Positions 5,619-14,683 of a DNA stretch of 64,000 bases are shown here, piece after piece. A program made the position numbers and the translations under genes. The DNA is from SAR92 clade bacterium H455 (lineage in GTDB: Bacteria > Pseudomonadota > Gammaproteobacteria > Pseudomonadales > Porticoccaceae): contig CP103416.1 in assembly GCA_024802545.1 (NCBI GenBank), positions 1,550,001-1,614,000 of the forward strand, written 5' to 3'. How positions within the stretch are numbered: the first letter of the stretch is position 1; each line of letters starts with the position of its first letter. The notes beneath the pieces were generated by a model, which had not been told where the DNA came from, ran no database searches, and was given only the letters and a program-made list of their open reading frames with translations.

Positions 5619-7886
5619 ATGAACAGACAACATATATTCTTAAAATCAACTATAGCTGGCTTGGTCAGTTTAGCGTTAATGGCAGGCACTGCTTCTGCTG
5701 AAACCGCTGAAATGACCAAACCTAAAGGTGCTGTGGGAACAGGACATGTTAAAGAAGGTCAGCTAAAGTCCAATCAATTTTGGTGGCCAGATCTACTCGA
5801 TTTATCTGCTCTTAGAGATCAGGGTGCTGAGTCGAATCCGTATGGCGATGAGTTTGATTATGCCAAGGCATTTAGCAAGCTTGATTTAGACGCAGCTAAA
5901 AAAGATATCGATGCTTTACTCACTACGTCACAAGACTGGTGGCCCTCTGATTATGGTAATTACGGGCCATTTTTTATTCGTATGACCTGGCATAGTGCAG
6001 GTACCTACCGCACCTTGGATGGACGTGGTGGTGCAGGTGGTGGTCAGCAACGATTTGAGCCACTAAACAGCTGGCCGGATAACGGCAACCTAGACAAAGC
6101 CAGACGTCTTTTATGGCCCATCAAGCAAAAATATGGTGAAGCACTTTCATGGTCTGATTTGATGGTACTGGCGGGTAATGTTGCCTTAGATAATATGGGC
6201 TTTCAAACCTATGGTTTTGCTGGTGGCCGCGCCGATGACTGGGAGCCTGATTTAGTTTATTGGGGGCCAGAAATAGAAATGCTTGCCAGTGATCGTGAAG
6301 ACCGAGACGGTAAGTTACAGCGGCCATTGGGTGCCGCACATATGGGCTTAATTTACGTGAACCCAGAAGGTCCAAAAGGCGTACCTGACCCATTAGGCTC
6401 GGCTAAAAATATCCGTACGACATTTGCGCGTATGGCTATGAATGATGAAGAAACATTGGCCCTTATTGCCGGGGGGCATACATTTGGGAAAATGCACGGT
6501 GCACGTAAACCTAGTGAATGTTTAGGGTCAGAGCCAGCTGCAGAAGGCGTTGAAGAACAGGGTTTTGGTTGGAAAAATAAATGTGGTAAGGGACACTCAG
6601 AAGATACGACTACCAGTGGACTGGAAGGTGCATGGACTCAAGCTCCCACGCGCTGGACATCTTTGTATCTAAGTAACTTGTTGAACTTTGAATGGAAGCA
6701 AACACGCAGCCCTGCCGGTGCTATTCAGTGGATACCCACTGATGCGTCTATGCAAAACGTGGTGCCTGATGCACACATTAAAGGAAAATTTCACGCACCT
6801 GTCATGACTACCGCTGATTTGGCGTTGAAGTTTGACCCAGAGTACAAAAAAATTGCTGAGAGGTTTTTAGCAGATCCTGAAGAGTATCGTTTAGCGTTTG
6901 CGAAAGCGTGGTACAAACTCACTCACAGAGATATGGGTCCACCACGCAATTTCCTTGGTAACGACGTGCCAAGCGATATTCATATTTGGCAAGATCCTAT
7001 TTCACCAGATAGCCGATCAAATATTGATGCTGACGCTGTGAAAGAGCTTAAAGCTAAAATCTTGGATTCTGGGCTGACAACCGCAGAACTGGTGCGCGTG
7101 GCGTGGGCTTCTGCCGCAAGTTATCGTGACTCAGATATGCGTGGTGGCGCTGATGGAGCGCGGATCGCTCTTGCTCCACAAAAGGATTGGGAGGTGAACA
7201 ATCCGGCTGAACTGGCAAAAGTATTGAAAGTCTTAAAAGATATTCAAGATGATGCCTCTAGCGGTTTGTTTAACAGTGACAAAGTGTCGTTAGCTGATTT
7301 GATTGTATTGGGCGGTGCAGCTTCTATCGAGAAAGCAGCAAAAGATGCAGGGTTTGATGTGACTGTACCTTTTACGCCGGGCAGAGGTGATGCGAGTCAA
7401 GCACAAACTGATGTGAACTCATTTAGTTTTCTTGAGTTACGTTCAGATGGTTTCCGTAACTTCTTTAACTCTTCAGATAGCTACAAATCACCCACAGAAA
7501 TGTTGGTTGATAAAGCTGATCAGTTAAATTTAAGTGTGCCAGAAATGACCGTGTTAGTGGGTGGGTTACGAGTCTTGAACGCTAATTATGGTCAAACTGC
7601 ACATGGTGTGTTGACGGATAAGCCTGGCACATTAAGCAATGACTTTTTTGTTAACTTGTTGGATATGTCAACCATGTGGAAAAAAGCAGGAACTATTGGT
7701 GTATATGACGGTGTAGACCGCAAGACAGGACAACCTAAATGGACTGCTACCTCTGTGGATTTAATCTTTGGATCTAGCTCAGAATTGCGAGCAGTGGCTG
7801 AGGTATATGCTTATGACACGTCCAAACAAAAATTTGTAGACGATTTTGTTAAGGCATGGACTAAAGTGATGAATTTAGATCGATAA
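5619..7886 (+). CDS. katG: Catalase-peroxidase with signal peptide
   Basis: A 755-aa bifunctional haem enzyme that removes H2O2 as catalase and peroxidase. Distal-site residues Arg121, Trp124 and His125 (RMTWHSAG), Tyr246 in GLIYVNPEG and Met272 in RMAMND can form the Trp-Tyr-Met adduct, and His287 (GGHTFG) is the proximal haem ligand. The full duplicated-peroxidase length is present. A cleavable signal peptide (residues 1-27, ending ASA) predicts export, as in periplasmic KatP-type enzymes, unlike the usual cytoplasmic KatG. GGAG lies about 10 nt before the ATG. Immediately upstream is a broken ahpC start. The gene looks more A+T-rich than the genes downstream, which with the neighbouring island suggests acquisition. 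Confidence 0.95.
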   Translation: MNRQHIFLKSTIAGLVSLALMAGTASAETAEMTKPKGAVGTGHVKEGQLKSNQFWWPDLLDLSALRDQGAESNPYGDEFDYAKAFSKLDLDAAKKDIDALLTTSQDWWPSDYGNYGPFFIRMTWHSAGTYRTLDGRGGAGGGQQRFEPLNSWPDNGNLDKARRLLWPIKQKYGEALSWSDLMVLAGNVALDNMGFQTYGFAGGRADDWEPDLVYWGPEIEMLASDREDRDGKLQRPLGAAHMGLIYVNPEGPKGVPDPLGSAKNIRTTFARMAMNDEETLALIAGGHTFGKMHGARKPSECLGSEPAAEGVEEQGFGWKNKCGKGHSEDTTTSGLEGAWTQAPTRWTSLYLSNLLNFEWKQTRSPAGAIQWIPTDASMQNVVPDAHIKGKFHAPVMTTADLALKFDPEYKKIAERFLADPEEYRLAFAKAWYKLTHRDMGPPRNFLGNDVPSDIHIWQDPISPDSRSNIDADAVKELKAKILDSGLTTAELVRVAWASAASYRDSDMRGGADGARIALAPQKDWEVNNPAELAKVLKVLKDIQDDASSGLFNSDKVSLADLIVLGGAASIEKAAKDAGFDVTVPFTPGRGDASQAQTDVNSFSFLELRSDGFRNFFNSSDSYKSPTEMLVDKADQLNLSVPEMTVLVGGLRVLNANYGQTAHGVLTDKPGTLSNDFFVNLLDMSTMWKKAGTIGVYDGVDRKTGQPKWTATSVDLIFGSSSELRAVAEVYAYDTSKQKFVDDFVKAWTKVMNLDR

Positions 7887-7910
7887 TATAAACCATGGTT
7901 AATAATGAGT

Positions 7911-7933
7911 TGCGGTTAAGGGATTTAACCGCA
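7911..7933 (+). terminator. Hairpin downstream of katG
   Basis: TGCGGTTAA and TTAACCGCA form a 9-bp stem with a 5-nt loop 25 nt after the katG stop. No T-run follows, so termination strength is uncertain. Confidence 0.4.
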
Positions 7934-8019
7934 GCCCATTACATGAGGTGCCGGTATATCAGGGTGAATTCTGGCAACAGCGTCAACGAGAGGCTGTCAG
8001 CTAGCCTGAGTTCGCAAAA

Positions 8020-9264
8020 TTACCTTGGGGACTGGAGTGAAAAATGCTCTATCCTCGGGTTGATGCAAATCTGCATCAAAATGCCACTGGCAATTAAATA
8101 GCCAACCCCCCAGCTCAACCACTGCGAACTGATTAAACCTGCTGAGTAGCCTATCCATAGCATCGACGATAGGGCTAACAGTCGAGTGTATTCGAAGGGC
8201 CGAGCATAGGCTCTACCCTCCAGTACCGCACCTATCACAACTAATATGGCGACCTGGGCAAGCACCAGTGCCCACATCAGGGTCGAAGAGAGCAGGGTGC
8301 TTTGTCCTGAACTCCAAAAGTGTAATGCCGCGAGTAGCAGATACTGCAGGATAATCCCGCCATTCACAAAACTGCTGCGCTGAGGATCGTATTTTTCAAA
8401 CTGCTTTAAATTGGATTTCTGTTCGGGAAAGCGCTCGATCATATCTTGCGGATGCCAGCCGGTTTTTGACCAGAGCACGCGAAACTTATCTGACCAGAAG
8501 TTGGTGTGCCATATATCCCGAAGCATACCGGCAAAGATATGCAGATTGGCCCAGATGGGGTTCCAGCTTTGCAGTGGTACACGGATACCATAAATTGCTT
8601 GCTGCTTTTCGTCTTCTGCCTTAAAGGTGCCAAACAGTCGATCCCAAATAATCAACAGGCCGCCATAATTTTTATCAATGTAGTCGGCGTTCTGCGCATG
8701 ATGCACCCGATGATTGGAGGGGCTTACCATAAACCATTCAAATATCCCCAGCTTGGGAATATGTTGAGTATGCACCCAGAACTGATAGATAAGATGAGCG
8801 CTGGCAATACTGACAAACATGCTGATCGGCATGCCGAAAAAGAAGCAGGGAATATAAAATACCCAGGTGGTTAAAAAGCTAGTACTGGTTTGACGCAGGG
8901 CGGTGCTGAGGTTGTAGTCTTCACTCTGGTGGTGGACCACATGGGAACCCCAGAAAAACTGGCGCTCATGGCTAATGCGGTGAAACCAGTAGTAGAGAAA
9001 ATCATACAGCAGTATGGCCAGCAGCCAGTGGCCCAGAGAGTTTATATCGAAAGTCCAGATGGCATATTGTTGGGAAATTTTGGCAAAAACCAGTGCGCCA
9101 ATATTGAGAAAAACAAATTTGGTTACGGTGCTCAGCAGACCCATGCTCAGGCTGTTAATGCTGTCATTGACTCTGTAGGTGTTGTTGCCTTTGAGTAGGC
9201 CATAACCGATCTCGAGCACAATCATCATCAGGAAGACCGGAATAGCGTAGGACACAAAGTTCAT
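8020..9264 (-). CDS. Fatty acid hydroxylase / sterol desaturase family membrane protein
   Basis: A 414-aa integral membrane di-iron protein. The histidine clusters that ligate iron in this superfamily are present: HRISH, then HVVHH, then HTQH and NHRVHH, embedded between membrane helices in the N-terminal ~270 residues. The C-terminal ~130 residues add further hydrophobic helices. Relatives hydroxylate or desaturate lipids or cleave ether lipids (the alkylglycerol monooxygenase group has a similar layout); the substrate here cannot be told. AAGGA precedes the ATG. The gene lies 30 bp downstream of the aminotransferase on the same strand and may be cotranscribed with it. Confidence 0.85.
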   Translation of the reverse strand: MNFVSYAIPVFLMMIVLEIGYGLLKGNNTYRVNDSINSLSMGLLSTVTKFVFLNIGALVFAKISQQYAIWTFDINSLGHWLLAILLYDFLYYWFHRISHERQFFWGSHVVHHQSEDYNLSTALRQTSTSFLTTWVFYIPCFFFGMPISMFVSIASAHLIYQFWVHTQHIPKLGIFEWFMVSPSNHRVHHAQNADYIDKNYGGLLIIWDRLFGTFKAEDEKQQAIYGIRVPLQSWNPIWANLHIFAGMLRDIWHTNFWSDKFRVLWSKTGWHPQDMIERFPEQKSNLKQFEKYDPQRSSFVNGGIILQYLLLAALHFWSSGQSTLLSSTLMWALVLAQVAILVVIGAVLEGRAYARPFEYTRLLALSSMLWIGYSAGLISSQWLSWGVGYLIASGILMQICINPRIEHFSLQSPR

Positions 9265-9294
9265 TTCGATTCCTTTTTCTTTGAAAAGGTTTTG

Positions 9295-10704
9295 TTACAG
9301 CGGATTATCAGCCAGGGCGTGATCAATGGCGTCGACAATATCATCTATATCGCGGCGTGATGCGATCAGGGCAGGACTCAGGCAGAGATTGTTATTGAAC
9401 TCGGTAAAGCTTCTATTAGTTCGACCAACCAGGACACCCTGAGCCATGCAGTGAGCGACAATTTTCATTGCATAGCTTTCGTGCATAGGCTTTTTGGTGC
9501 TGCGGTCAGAGACTAATTCAACGCCGGCAAAGAAACCTTTGCCTCGCACGTCGCCGATGACTGGATATTTTGCCTGCAACCCGAAGAGACGATCTTTTAG
9601 GTGTTCACCCATCTGCACCACATTATTTAGCAGATTTTCCTCTTCGATAATATCCATATTGGCGAGGCCTGCGGCTGGGCCGCCAGTACAACCTCCAAAG
9701 GTGCTGATATCTCTAAAGTAATTCAAGGTGCCGGCATCATCGGCGGCAAACTGATTGAACACTTTGTCAGTGGCCACGGTGCAGGAGATGGCCGCATAGC
9801 CACTGGCGAGTCCTTTGGCCATGGTCACCAGATCGGGCTTAACGTCGTAGTGCTGATAACCAAACCATTTACCGGTGCGACCGAGACCACAGACCACTTC
9901 ATCTATATGTAGCAGCACGGCGTATTTTTTGCAGATCGCTTGAATAATCGGGAAGTACTCAGGTACTGGGGGAATAATTCCACCTCCCGCGGTAATTGGT
10001 TCCAGCACCACGGCACCCACTTGATCTGGGCCTTCGCGCAAAATCGCGGTTTCCAGATCTTTGGCGCATTCGATATCACAGCTGCCGTAGGTTTTGCCAA
10101 AGGGACAGCGGTAACAGCAGCCGTGGGCGAACTCGGAAAAGCCTGGGGCGAAAGGGCCATACTGCTCTTTGCGCTGCTGGTGGCCGGTGGAGCTGAGGGC
10201 ACCGATGGTTGAGCCGTGATAGTCGCGGTCGCGGAAAATGATTTTATGCCGGCGGCCGTCGCCGTTTATATGGGCTAGCTGACGCACCATTTTGTAGACT
10301 TTTTCATTGGCTTCGGAACCGGAATTGGAATAGTAGACTTTGCCCTTTCCAGCGCCATCGGCGTCTTGCATTTCAGGCATTTTTTGCAACAGTCGCTCGG
10401 CAAAGTGAGCGCCGGGAATACTCCCGGCACTGTTGGCGAAGTAGCACATTTCGAGCAGCTGATCGCGCACCGCATTGGCAATCGATTCACGGCCGTAGCC
10501 CACGTTTACTGACCAGACTCCGCCTGAGGTGGCATCCAAATATTCAGTGCCTTTGATATCGGTTACGCGCATACCGATCCCGCTTTTAATAATCAGAGGA
10601 TCGCTATTTTTAAAGGCATTGTGCGGGGTCAGATGGTGCCAGATATGCTCTCTGTCAGAGCTAATTATTTCAGCAGCCTGAGTTGAAATCTCTTCGTTGT
10701 GCAT
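9295..10704 (-). CDS. Class III PLP-dependent aminotransferase (omega-amino acid type)
   Basis: A 469-aa aminotransferase of the ornithine/omega-transaminase fold. Visible features are the cofactor-binding segment NSGSEANEKVYK, the IDEVVCGLGRTG segment whose Asp contacts the PLP ring nitrogen, and the Schiff-base lysine in TMAKGLASGY. An N-terminal WHHLTPHN segment is typical of the pyruvate/beta-alanine and taurine branch. It probably moves amino groups from an omega-amino acid or amine to pyruvate; the exact donor is not determinable. AGGGGAAG lies just before the ATG. A perfect 15-bp palindrome (10717-10731) lies in the leader. Confidence 0.88.
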   Translation of the reverse strand: MHNEEISTQAAEIISSDREHIWHHLTPHNAFKNSDPLIIKSGIGMRVTDIKGTEYLDATSGGVWSVNVGYGRESIANAVRDQLLEMCYFANSAGSIPGAHFAERLLQKMPEMQDADGAGKGKVYYSNSGSEANEKVYKMVRQLAHINGDGRRHKIIFRDRDYHGSTIGALSSTGHQQRKEQYGPFAPGFSEFAHGCCYRCPFGKTYGSCDIECAKDLETAILREGPDQVGAVVLEPITAGGGIIPPVPEYFPIIQAICKKYAVLLHIDEVVCGLGRTGKWFGYQHYDVKPDLVTMAKGLASGYAAISCTVATDKVFNQFAADDAGTLNYFRDISTFGGCTGGPAAGLANMDIIEEENLLNNVVQMGEHLKDRLFGLQAKYPVIGDVRGKGFFAGVELVSDRSTKKPMHESYAMKIVAHCMAQGVLVGRTNRSFTEFNNNLCLSPALIASRRDIDDIVDAIDHALADNPL

Positions 10705-10716
10705 GGTGCTTCCCCT

Positions 10717-10731
10717 GGCAACTTAGTTGCC
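10717..10731. promoter_or_regulatory. Palindrome in the aminotransferase leader
   Basis: GGCAACTTAGTTGCC is a perfect 7-bp inverted repeat around a single base, immediately before the ribosome site of the aminotransferase. It could be an operator or an mRNA hairpin near the start. Confidence 0.4.
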
Positions 10732-10797
10732 GAGACATTTTTTATTTTTGTACTAACGCTTTTTGGCAGAGCTATTTATTAGAGCTAACTATTAGAG

Positions 10798-12435
10798 CTA
10801 TTTCAATAAGTCTAGCGCTAGTGCTTCAGCCACTTTAATACCATCAATTCCTGCGGACAAAATACCACCGGCATAACCGGCGCCTTCTCCTGCGGGGTAG
10901 AGTCCTCTGGTGTTAACGCTCTGATACACCGCATCCCGTTTAATACTTACCGGTGCCGAGGTGCGCGTTTCTACACCGGTCATAATGGCATCGGCCATGG
11001 CGTAGCCCTTCACCTGTTTGTCGAACTCCGGAATCGCCTCGCGAATGGCCGCCACAGCAAAGGCTGGCATCGCTTTGGAGAGATCCCCAAGGGTGATACC
11101 CGGTTTATAGGATGGCTCCACCGAACCCAGTTCAGTGGAGGGGCGATGGTTTAAAAAGTCCCCCACTAGCTGTGCTGGGGCATTGTAATTTTCGCCGCCA
11201 AGCTGGTAGGCCAGTGTCTCTAATTCTCTCTGCAAATCAATACCAGCAAGAGGGTGGTCGGGAAAATCTTCTTCGGGAGAAATGCCCACCACAATAGCGG
11301 CGTTGGCATTGCGCTCATTGCGCGAGTACTGGGACATGCCATTGGTTACCACGCGACCCTCTTCCGAGGTGGCAGCCACTACAGTGCCGCCGGGACACAT
11401 GCAAAAACTGTACACCGTGCGGCCATTTTTACAGTGGTGGACCAGCTTATATTCTGCTGCGCCCAATATGGGATGTCCGGCCTGATCCCCAAAGCGCGCT
11501 TTATCGATGATCGACTGAGGATGTTCGATACGAAAGCCGATAGAGAAGGGCTTGGCTTCAATATAGACGCCGTGATCGAGCAGCATCTGGAAGCTATCTC
11601 TGGCGCTGTGGCCGATGGCGATCACTATATGCCGGCTTTGAAGAATTTCGCCTGTGGCTAATCTTAGGCCGGTAATTTGGCCTTGGCCCTCTGCGTTGTC
11701 TGGATCACGCAATAGGCCTTCGACCTTCTGTTCAAAGCGTATTTCGCCACCCAGGCGGATAATTTCGGCGCGCATATTCTCCACCATACTGACCAACTTA
11801 AAGGTGCCGATATGGGGTCTACTGTCGGTGAGGATTTCTTCAGGCGCTCCGGCAATAACAAATTCACGCAACACCTTGCGCCCAAGATGGCGGCGATCTT
11901 TTACCTGACTCCAGAGCTTGCCATCGGAAAAGGTGCCGGCGCCGCCTTCACCAAACTGCACGTTGGACTCGGTGTTGAGTTTGCGTTTGCGCCAAAACCC
12001 CCAGGTCTCTTTGGTGCGCTGGCGCACTTCCTGACCACGCTCAAGCACTATGGGTTTTAGTCCCATCTGGGCCAGCACCAATGCGGCGAGAATACCGCAG
12101 GGACCAAAGCCCACCACAATCGGGCGCTGCTGATTGGCCCGCGGGAAATCTGTCAGGGGCTCGGCGACAAATTTATAGCTGGTGTCGGGACTGGGTCCCA
12201 CTCGAGGCAGTGCCGGAGTTGTCTCAAGCACGCGGCTCTCGGCCTGGTCTGTGAGCACTACATCGAGCTGATAGATAAGCAGGATACGGCCGCGCTTGCG
12301 GGCATCGTGGCTGCGTTTAAAAATGCTAAAGCTGACCAACTCGTCGGCCTCTATGCTCAGGGTGCGCAGAATCTCCCGCTGCAGATCGGTGTCGCTGTGG
12401 TCTAGGGGCAGTTTGATTTCACTGAGTCTTAGCAT
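10798..12435 (-). CDS. FAD-dependent dehydrogenase (COG2509-like)
   Basis: A 545-aa flavoprotein. The dinucleotide-binding segment is GFGPCGILAALVLAQMG (about 108-124) ending in an acidic VLERG strand, preceded by a ~90-residue N-terminal domain characteristic of this group. Later segments (TFSDGKLWS, AIGHSARDSF, CMCPGGTVVAATSEEG and GEGAGYAGGILSAG near the C-terminus) match the conserved blocks of uncharacterised FAD-dependent dehydrogenases distantly related to HI0933 and tRNA GidA-type proteins. Biochemical role unknown. It is 93 bp upstream of the aminotransferase on the same strand and divergent from the DUF3604 gene. Confidence 0.85.
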   Translation of the reverse strand: MLRLSEIKLPLDHSDTDLQREILRTLSIEADELVSFSIFKRSHDARKRGRILLIYQLDVVLTDQAESRVLETTPALPRVGPSPDTSYKFVAEPLTDFPRANQQRPIVVGFGPCGILAALVLAQMGLKPIVLERGQEVRQRTKETWGFWRKRKLNTESNVQFGEGGAGTFSDGKLWSQVKDRRHLGRKVLREFVIAGAPEEILTDSRPHIGTFKLVSMVENMRAEIIRLGGEIRFEQKVEGLLRDPDNAEGQGQITGLRLATGEILQSRHIVIAIGHSARDSFQMLLDHGVYIEAKPFSIGFRIEHPQSIIDKARFGDQAGHPILGAAEYKLVHHCKNGRTVYSFCMCPGGTVVAATSEEGRVVTNGMSQYSRNERNANAAIVVGISPEEDFPDHPLAGIDLQRELETLAYQLGGENYNAPAQLVGDFLNHRPSTELGSVEPSYKPGITLGDLSKAMPAFAVAAIREAIPEFDKQVKGYAMADAIMTGVETRTSAPVSIKRDAVYQSVNTRGLYPAGEGAGYAGGILSAGIDGIKVAEALALDLLK

Positions 12436-12582
12436 AGGGATTTTTTAATCGTAATAGTGGTTTTAGTGGTGCTGACAGAACGCGATATTATCATGAATAA
12501 GCTGTCTGCTTTGGACGCTAACGAAATTGTTTTTTAATGGTAATATCGCCGCCGATAAAAAAAATAACAGGGGAAATTCAAG

Positions 12583-14550
12583 GTGAAAATCAAAAATAGT
12601 CTTATCGTTGCGCTGATCGCAATCGCTTTTTATGGCGGCTGGTCATTTAATCAACAGCCGGAAGTTAGCAAGATCAGTGAAGGGAACCATACTAGCCCAG
12701 CACTGCAGGCTAAGGCGGACAAAGCCGGCTATGTAGTGGCAGAGCAGACCCGCAATCAGGACCCACATTATTCTCCTGTGGCAGATCAACCCTTACAGAA
12801 GCAAGTGTTCTGGGGTGATACCCATCTGCACTCCAACTTCTCTATGGATGCTTTTATATTCGGCAACACCCTGGGTCCAGATGATGCCTACCGTTTCGCC
12901 AAGGGCGAGAAAGTGATGGCTACCAAGGGCCAACCAGCCCAGCTGCGTGAGCCTTTGGACTTTTTAGTGCTGGCGGATCACACCGACGGTGTTGGCGCCA
13001 TGATTGCCCTTAAAGCGGGCAACCCTAAACTGCTGGCCAACCCGACATTGCAAGCTTGGTCAGAGATCCTATTTGCCGGTGAGGTAGATGATGCCCGCCA
13101 GTTGGATTCTACCCAGACGAGATCAGATACCCCCCGTGAGTTGGAAGATAAAGATATCCGTGGCAATGCTTGGGAGTACCTAACTGCTACCGCTGACGCC
13201 CACTATGAACCGGGTACGTTTACGCCATTAATCGGCTTTGAATTTACTGCCCAGAAGGGCGGCCAGAATCTGCACCGTGTAGTAATCTATCGTGACGATG
13301 CTGAGACTGCGCAGAGCCTATTACCTCTGTCGCCAAAAGAGAATTCGGACCCGAGAGTGCTGTGGGACTTCTTAGAAAAGTATGAAGAGACCAGTGGCGG
13401 CAAAGTGCTGGCCATCGCCCATAACGGCAATATCTCTAATGGCTTGATGTTTCCCACTGCGGAACTAGAGTTTGGCGATCAGATGGATTCAGACTATGCC
13501 GCACGCCGTGCTCGCTGGGAGCCGGTCTATGAGGTTACCCAGATCAAAGGTGATGGCGAAGCTCATCCATTATTATCGCCAGATGATCGCTTCGCCGATT
13601 ATGAAAGCTGGGATCTGGGAGACTTTGCCGGTGTGCCGAAAACGGATCAGATGATTCCCTTTGAATATGCTCGTGAAGCACTAAAAAATGGTCTGGCACT
13701 GGAATCGGCTTACGGCGCTAACCCCTACAAATTCGGCATGATTGGCTCTACGGATTCACACACCTCACTGGCCACCGCCGCCGAAGATAATTTCTATGGC
13801 AAGCACAGCGCCGGCATGGAACCGCAGCCAGATCGCTGGAAAGATGCGGTGGGTGGGCGCGGCGAGTTCACCGTTCCCGGCTTTATGATGGCCGCTTCGG
13901 GCTACGCCGCCGTCTGGGCCACCGAGAACACCCGTGAAGGTATCTGGGATGCGATTCAGCGCAAAGAAGTCTATGCCACTACTGGCAGCCGCATGACAGT
14001 GAGATTCTTTGGTGGTTGGGACTTTACTCAAGCTGATCTGGAAGCCTCGAATATGCCCGATATCGGCTACAGCAAAGGTGTCTCTATGGGTTCAACTCTG
14101 TTACAGAGCGATGCCAGCGCCCCAGTGTTTATGTTGCAGACTGCGAAGGACCCCAACGGTGCCAACCTTGATCGCTTACAGGTGATTAAAGGCTGGGAAG
14201 ATGCCGAAGGTGCAGTGCACGAGAAAGTCTTTAACGTCGCCTGGAGCAACCCTGAGCTGCGTTCAATGAATGCCACTGGTGACGTTGCGGATATCCCTTC
14301 CACTGTCGATGAAGCCAAGGCAACTTACAGCAACAAATACGGTGCTGTTGAATTGACTGCCCTGTGGCAGGATCCGGAGTTTATCCCGGAGCAGAAGGCC
14401 TTCTACTATGTTCGCGCTATTGAAGTGCCGTCGCCGCGATGGACGTCCTATGATGCGGCCAAGTTCGATGTTGAGATGGCGCCCTATGTTAAGCAAACCA
14501 CTCAGGACCGTGCATACAGCTCGCCGATTTGGTATGAGCCCAGTGACTAG
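12583..14550 (+). CDS. Secreted or membrane-anchored DUF3604 protein
   Basis: A 655-aa protein starting at a GTG, with a hydrophobic N-terminal signal (residues about 5-20 after a Lys-rich start). The DUF3604 core begins with WGDTHLHSNFS (about 77-87), a PHP-like metal-binding motif; further metal-type residues appear in VLADHTDG, IAHNGNISNG and GSTDSHTS. DUF3604 proteins are common in marine gammaproteobacteria and are thought to be metal-dependent hydrolases, but no substrate is established. No partner gene is evident; the next gene is a convergent TonB-dependent receptor, separated by a terminator. Confidence 0.85.
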   Translation: MKIKNSLIVALIAIAFYGGWSFNQQPEVSKISEGNHTSPALQAKADKAGYVVAEQTRNQDPHYSPVADQPLQKQVFWGDTHLHSNFSMDAFIFGNTLGPDDAYRFAKGEKVMATKGQPAQLREPLDFLVLADHTDGVGAMIALKAGNPKLLANPTLQAWSEILFAGEVDDARQLDSTQTRSDTPRELEDKDIRGNAWEYLTATADAHYEPGTFTPLIGFEFTAQKGGQNLHRVVIYRDDAETAQSLLPLSPKENSDPRVLWDFLEKYEETSGGKVLAIAHNGNISNGLMFPTAELEFGDQMDSDYAARRARWEPVYEVTQIKGDGEAHPLLSPDDRFADYESWDLGDFAGVPKTDQMIPFEYAREALKNGLALESAYGANPYKFGMIGSTDSHTSLATAAEDNFYGKHSAGMEPQPDRWKDAVGGRGEFTVPGFMMAASGYAAVWATENTREGIWDAIQRKEVYATTGSRMTVRFFGGWDFTQADLEASNMPDIGYSKGVSMGSTLLQSDASAPVFMLQTAKDPNGANLDRLQVIKGWEDAEGAVHEKVFNVAWSNPELRSMNATGDVADIPSTVDEAKATYSNKYGAVELTALWQDPEFIPEQKAFYYVRAIEVPSPRWTSYDAAKFDVEMAPYVKQTTQDRAYSSPIWYEPSD

Positions 14551-14595
14551 TAGCTAGAAGCGAGCAAATAGTCTAATTAGTACGAATAGTACGAA

Positions 14596-14635
14596 AAAAA
14601 CCAGGCCATGAGCAGAGAGTGGCCTGGTTTTTTGT
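14596..14635. terminator. Intrinsic terminator between convergent genes
   Basis: AACCAGGCCA and TGGCCTGGTT form a 10-bp stem with an 11-nt loop, flanked by A and T runs, so it can work in both directions for the DUF3604 gene and the opposing TonB receptor. Confidence 0.85.
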
Positions 14636-14683
14636 TGCCTATTACTTTTTAGAGCTTAAAATTTAAAGCTAAACGACTAACGC

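Noticed and set aside
7895-8101. 68-aa frame after katG
   Set aside because: It overlaps the 3' end of the opposing hydroxylase gene and has no similarity I recognise.
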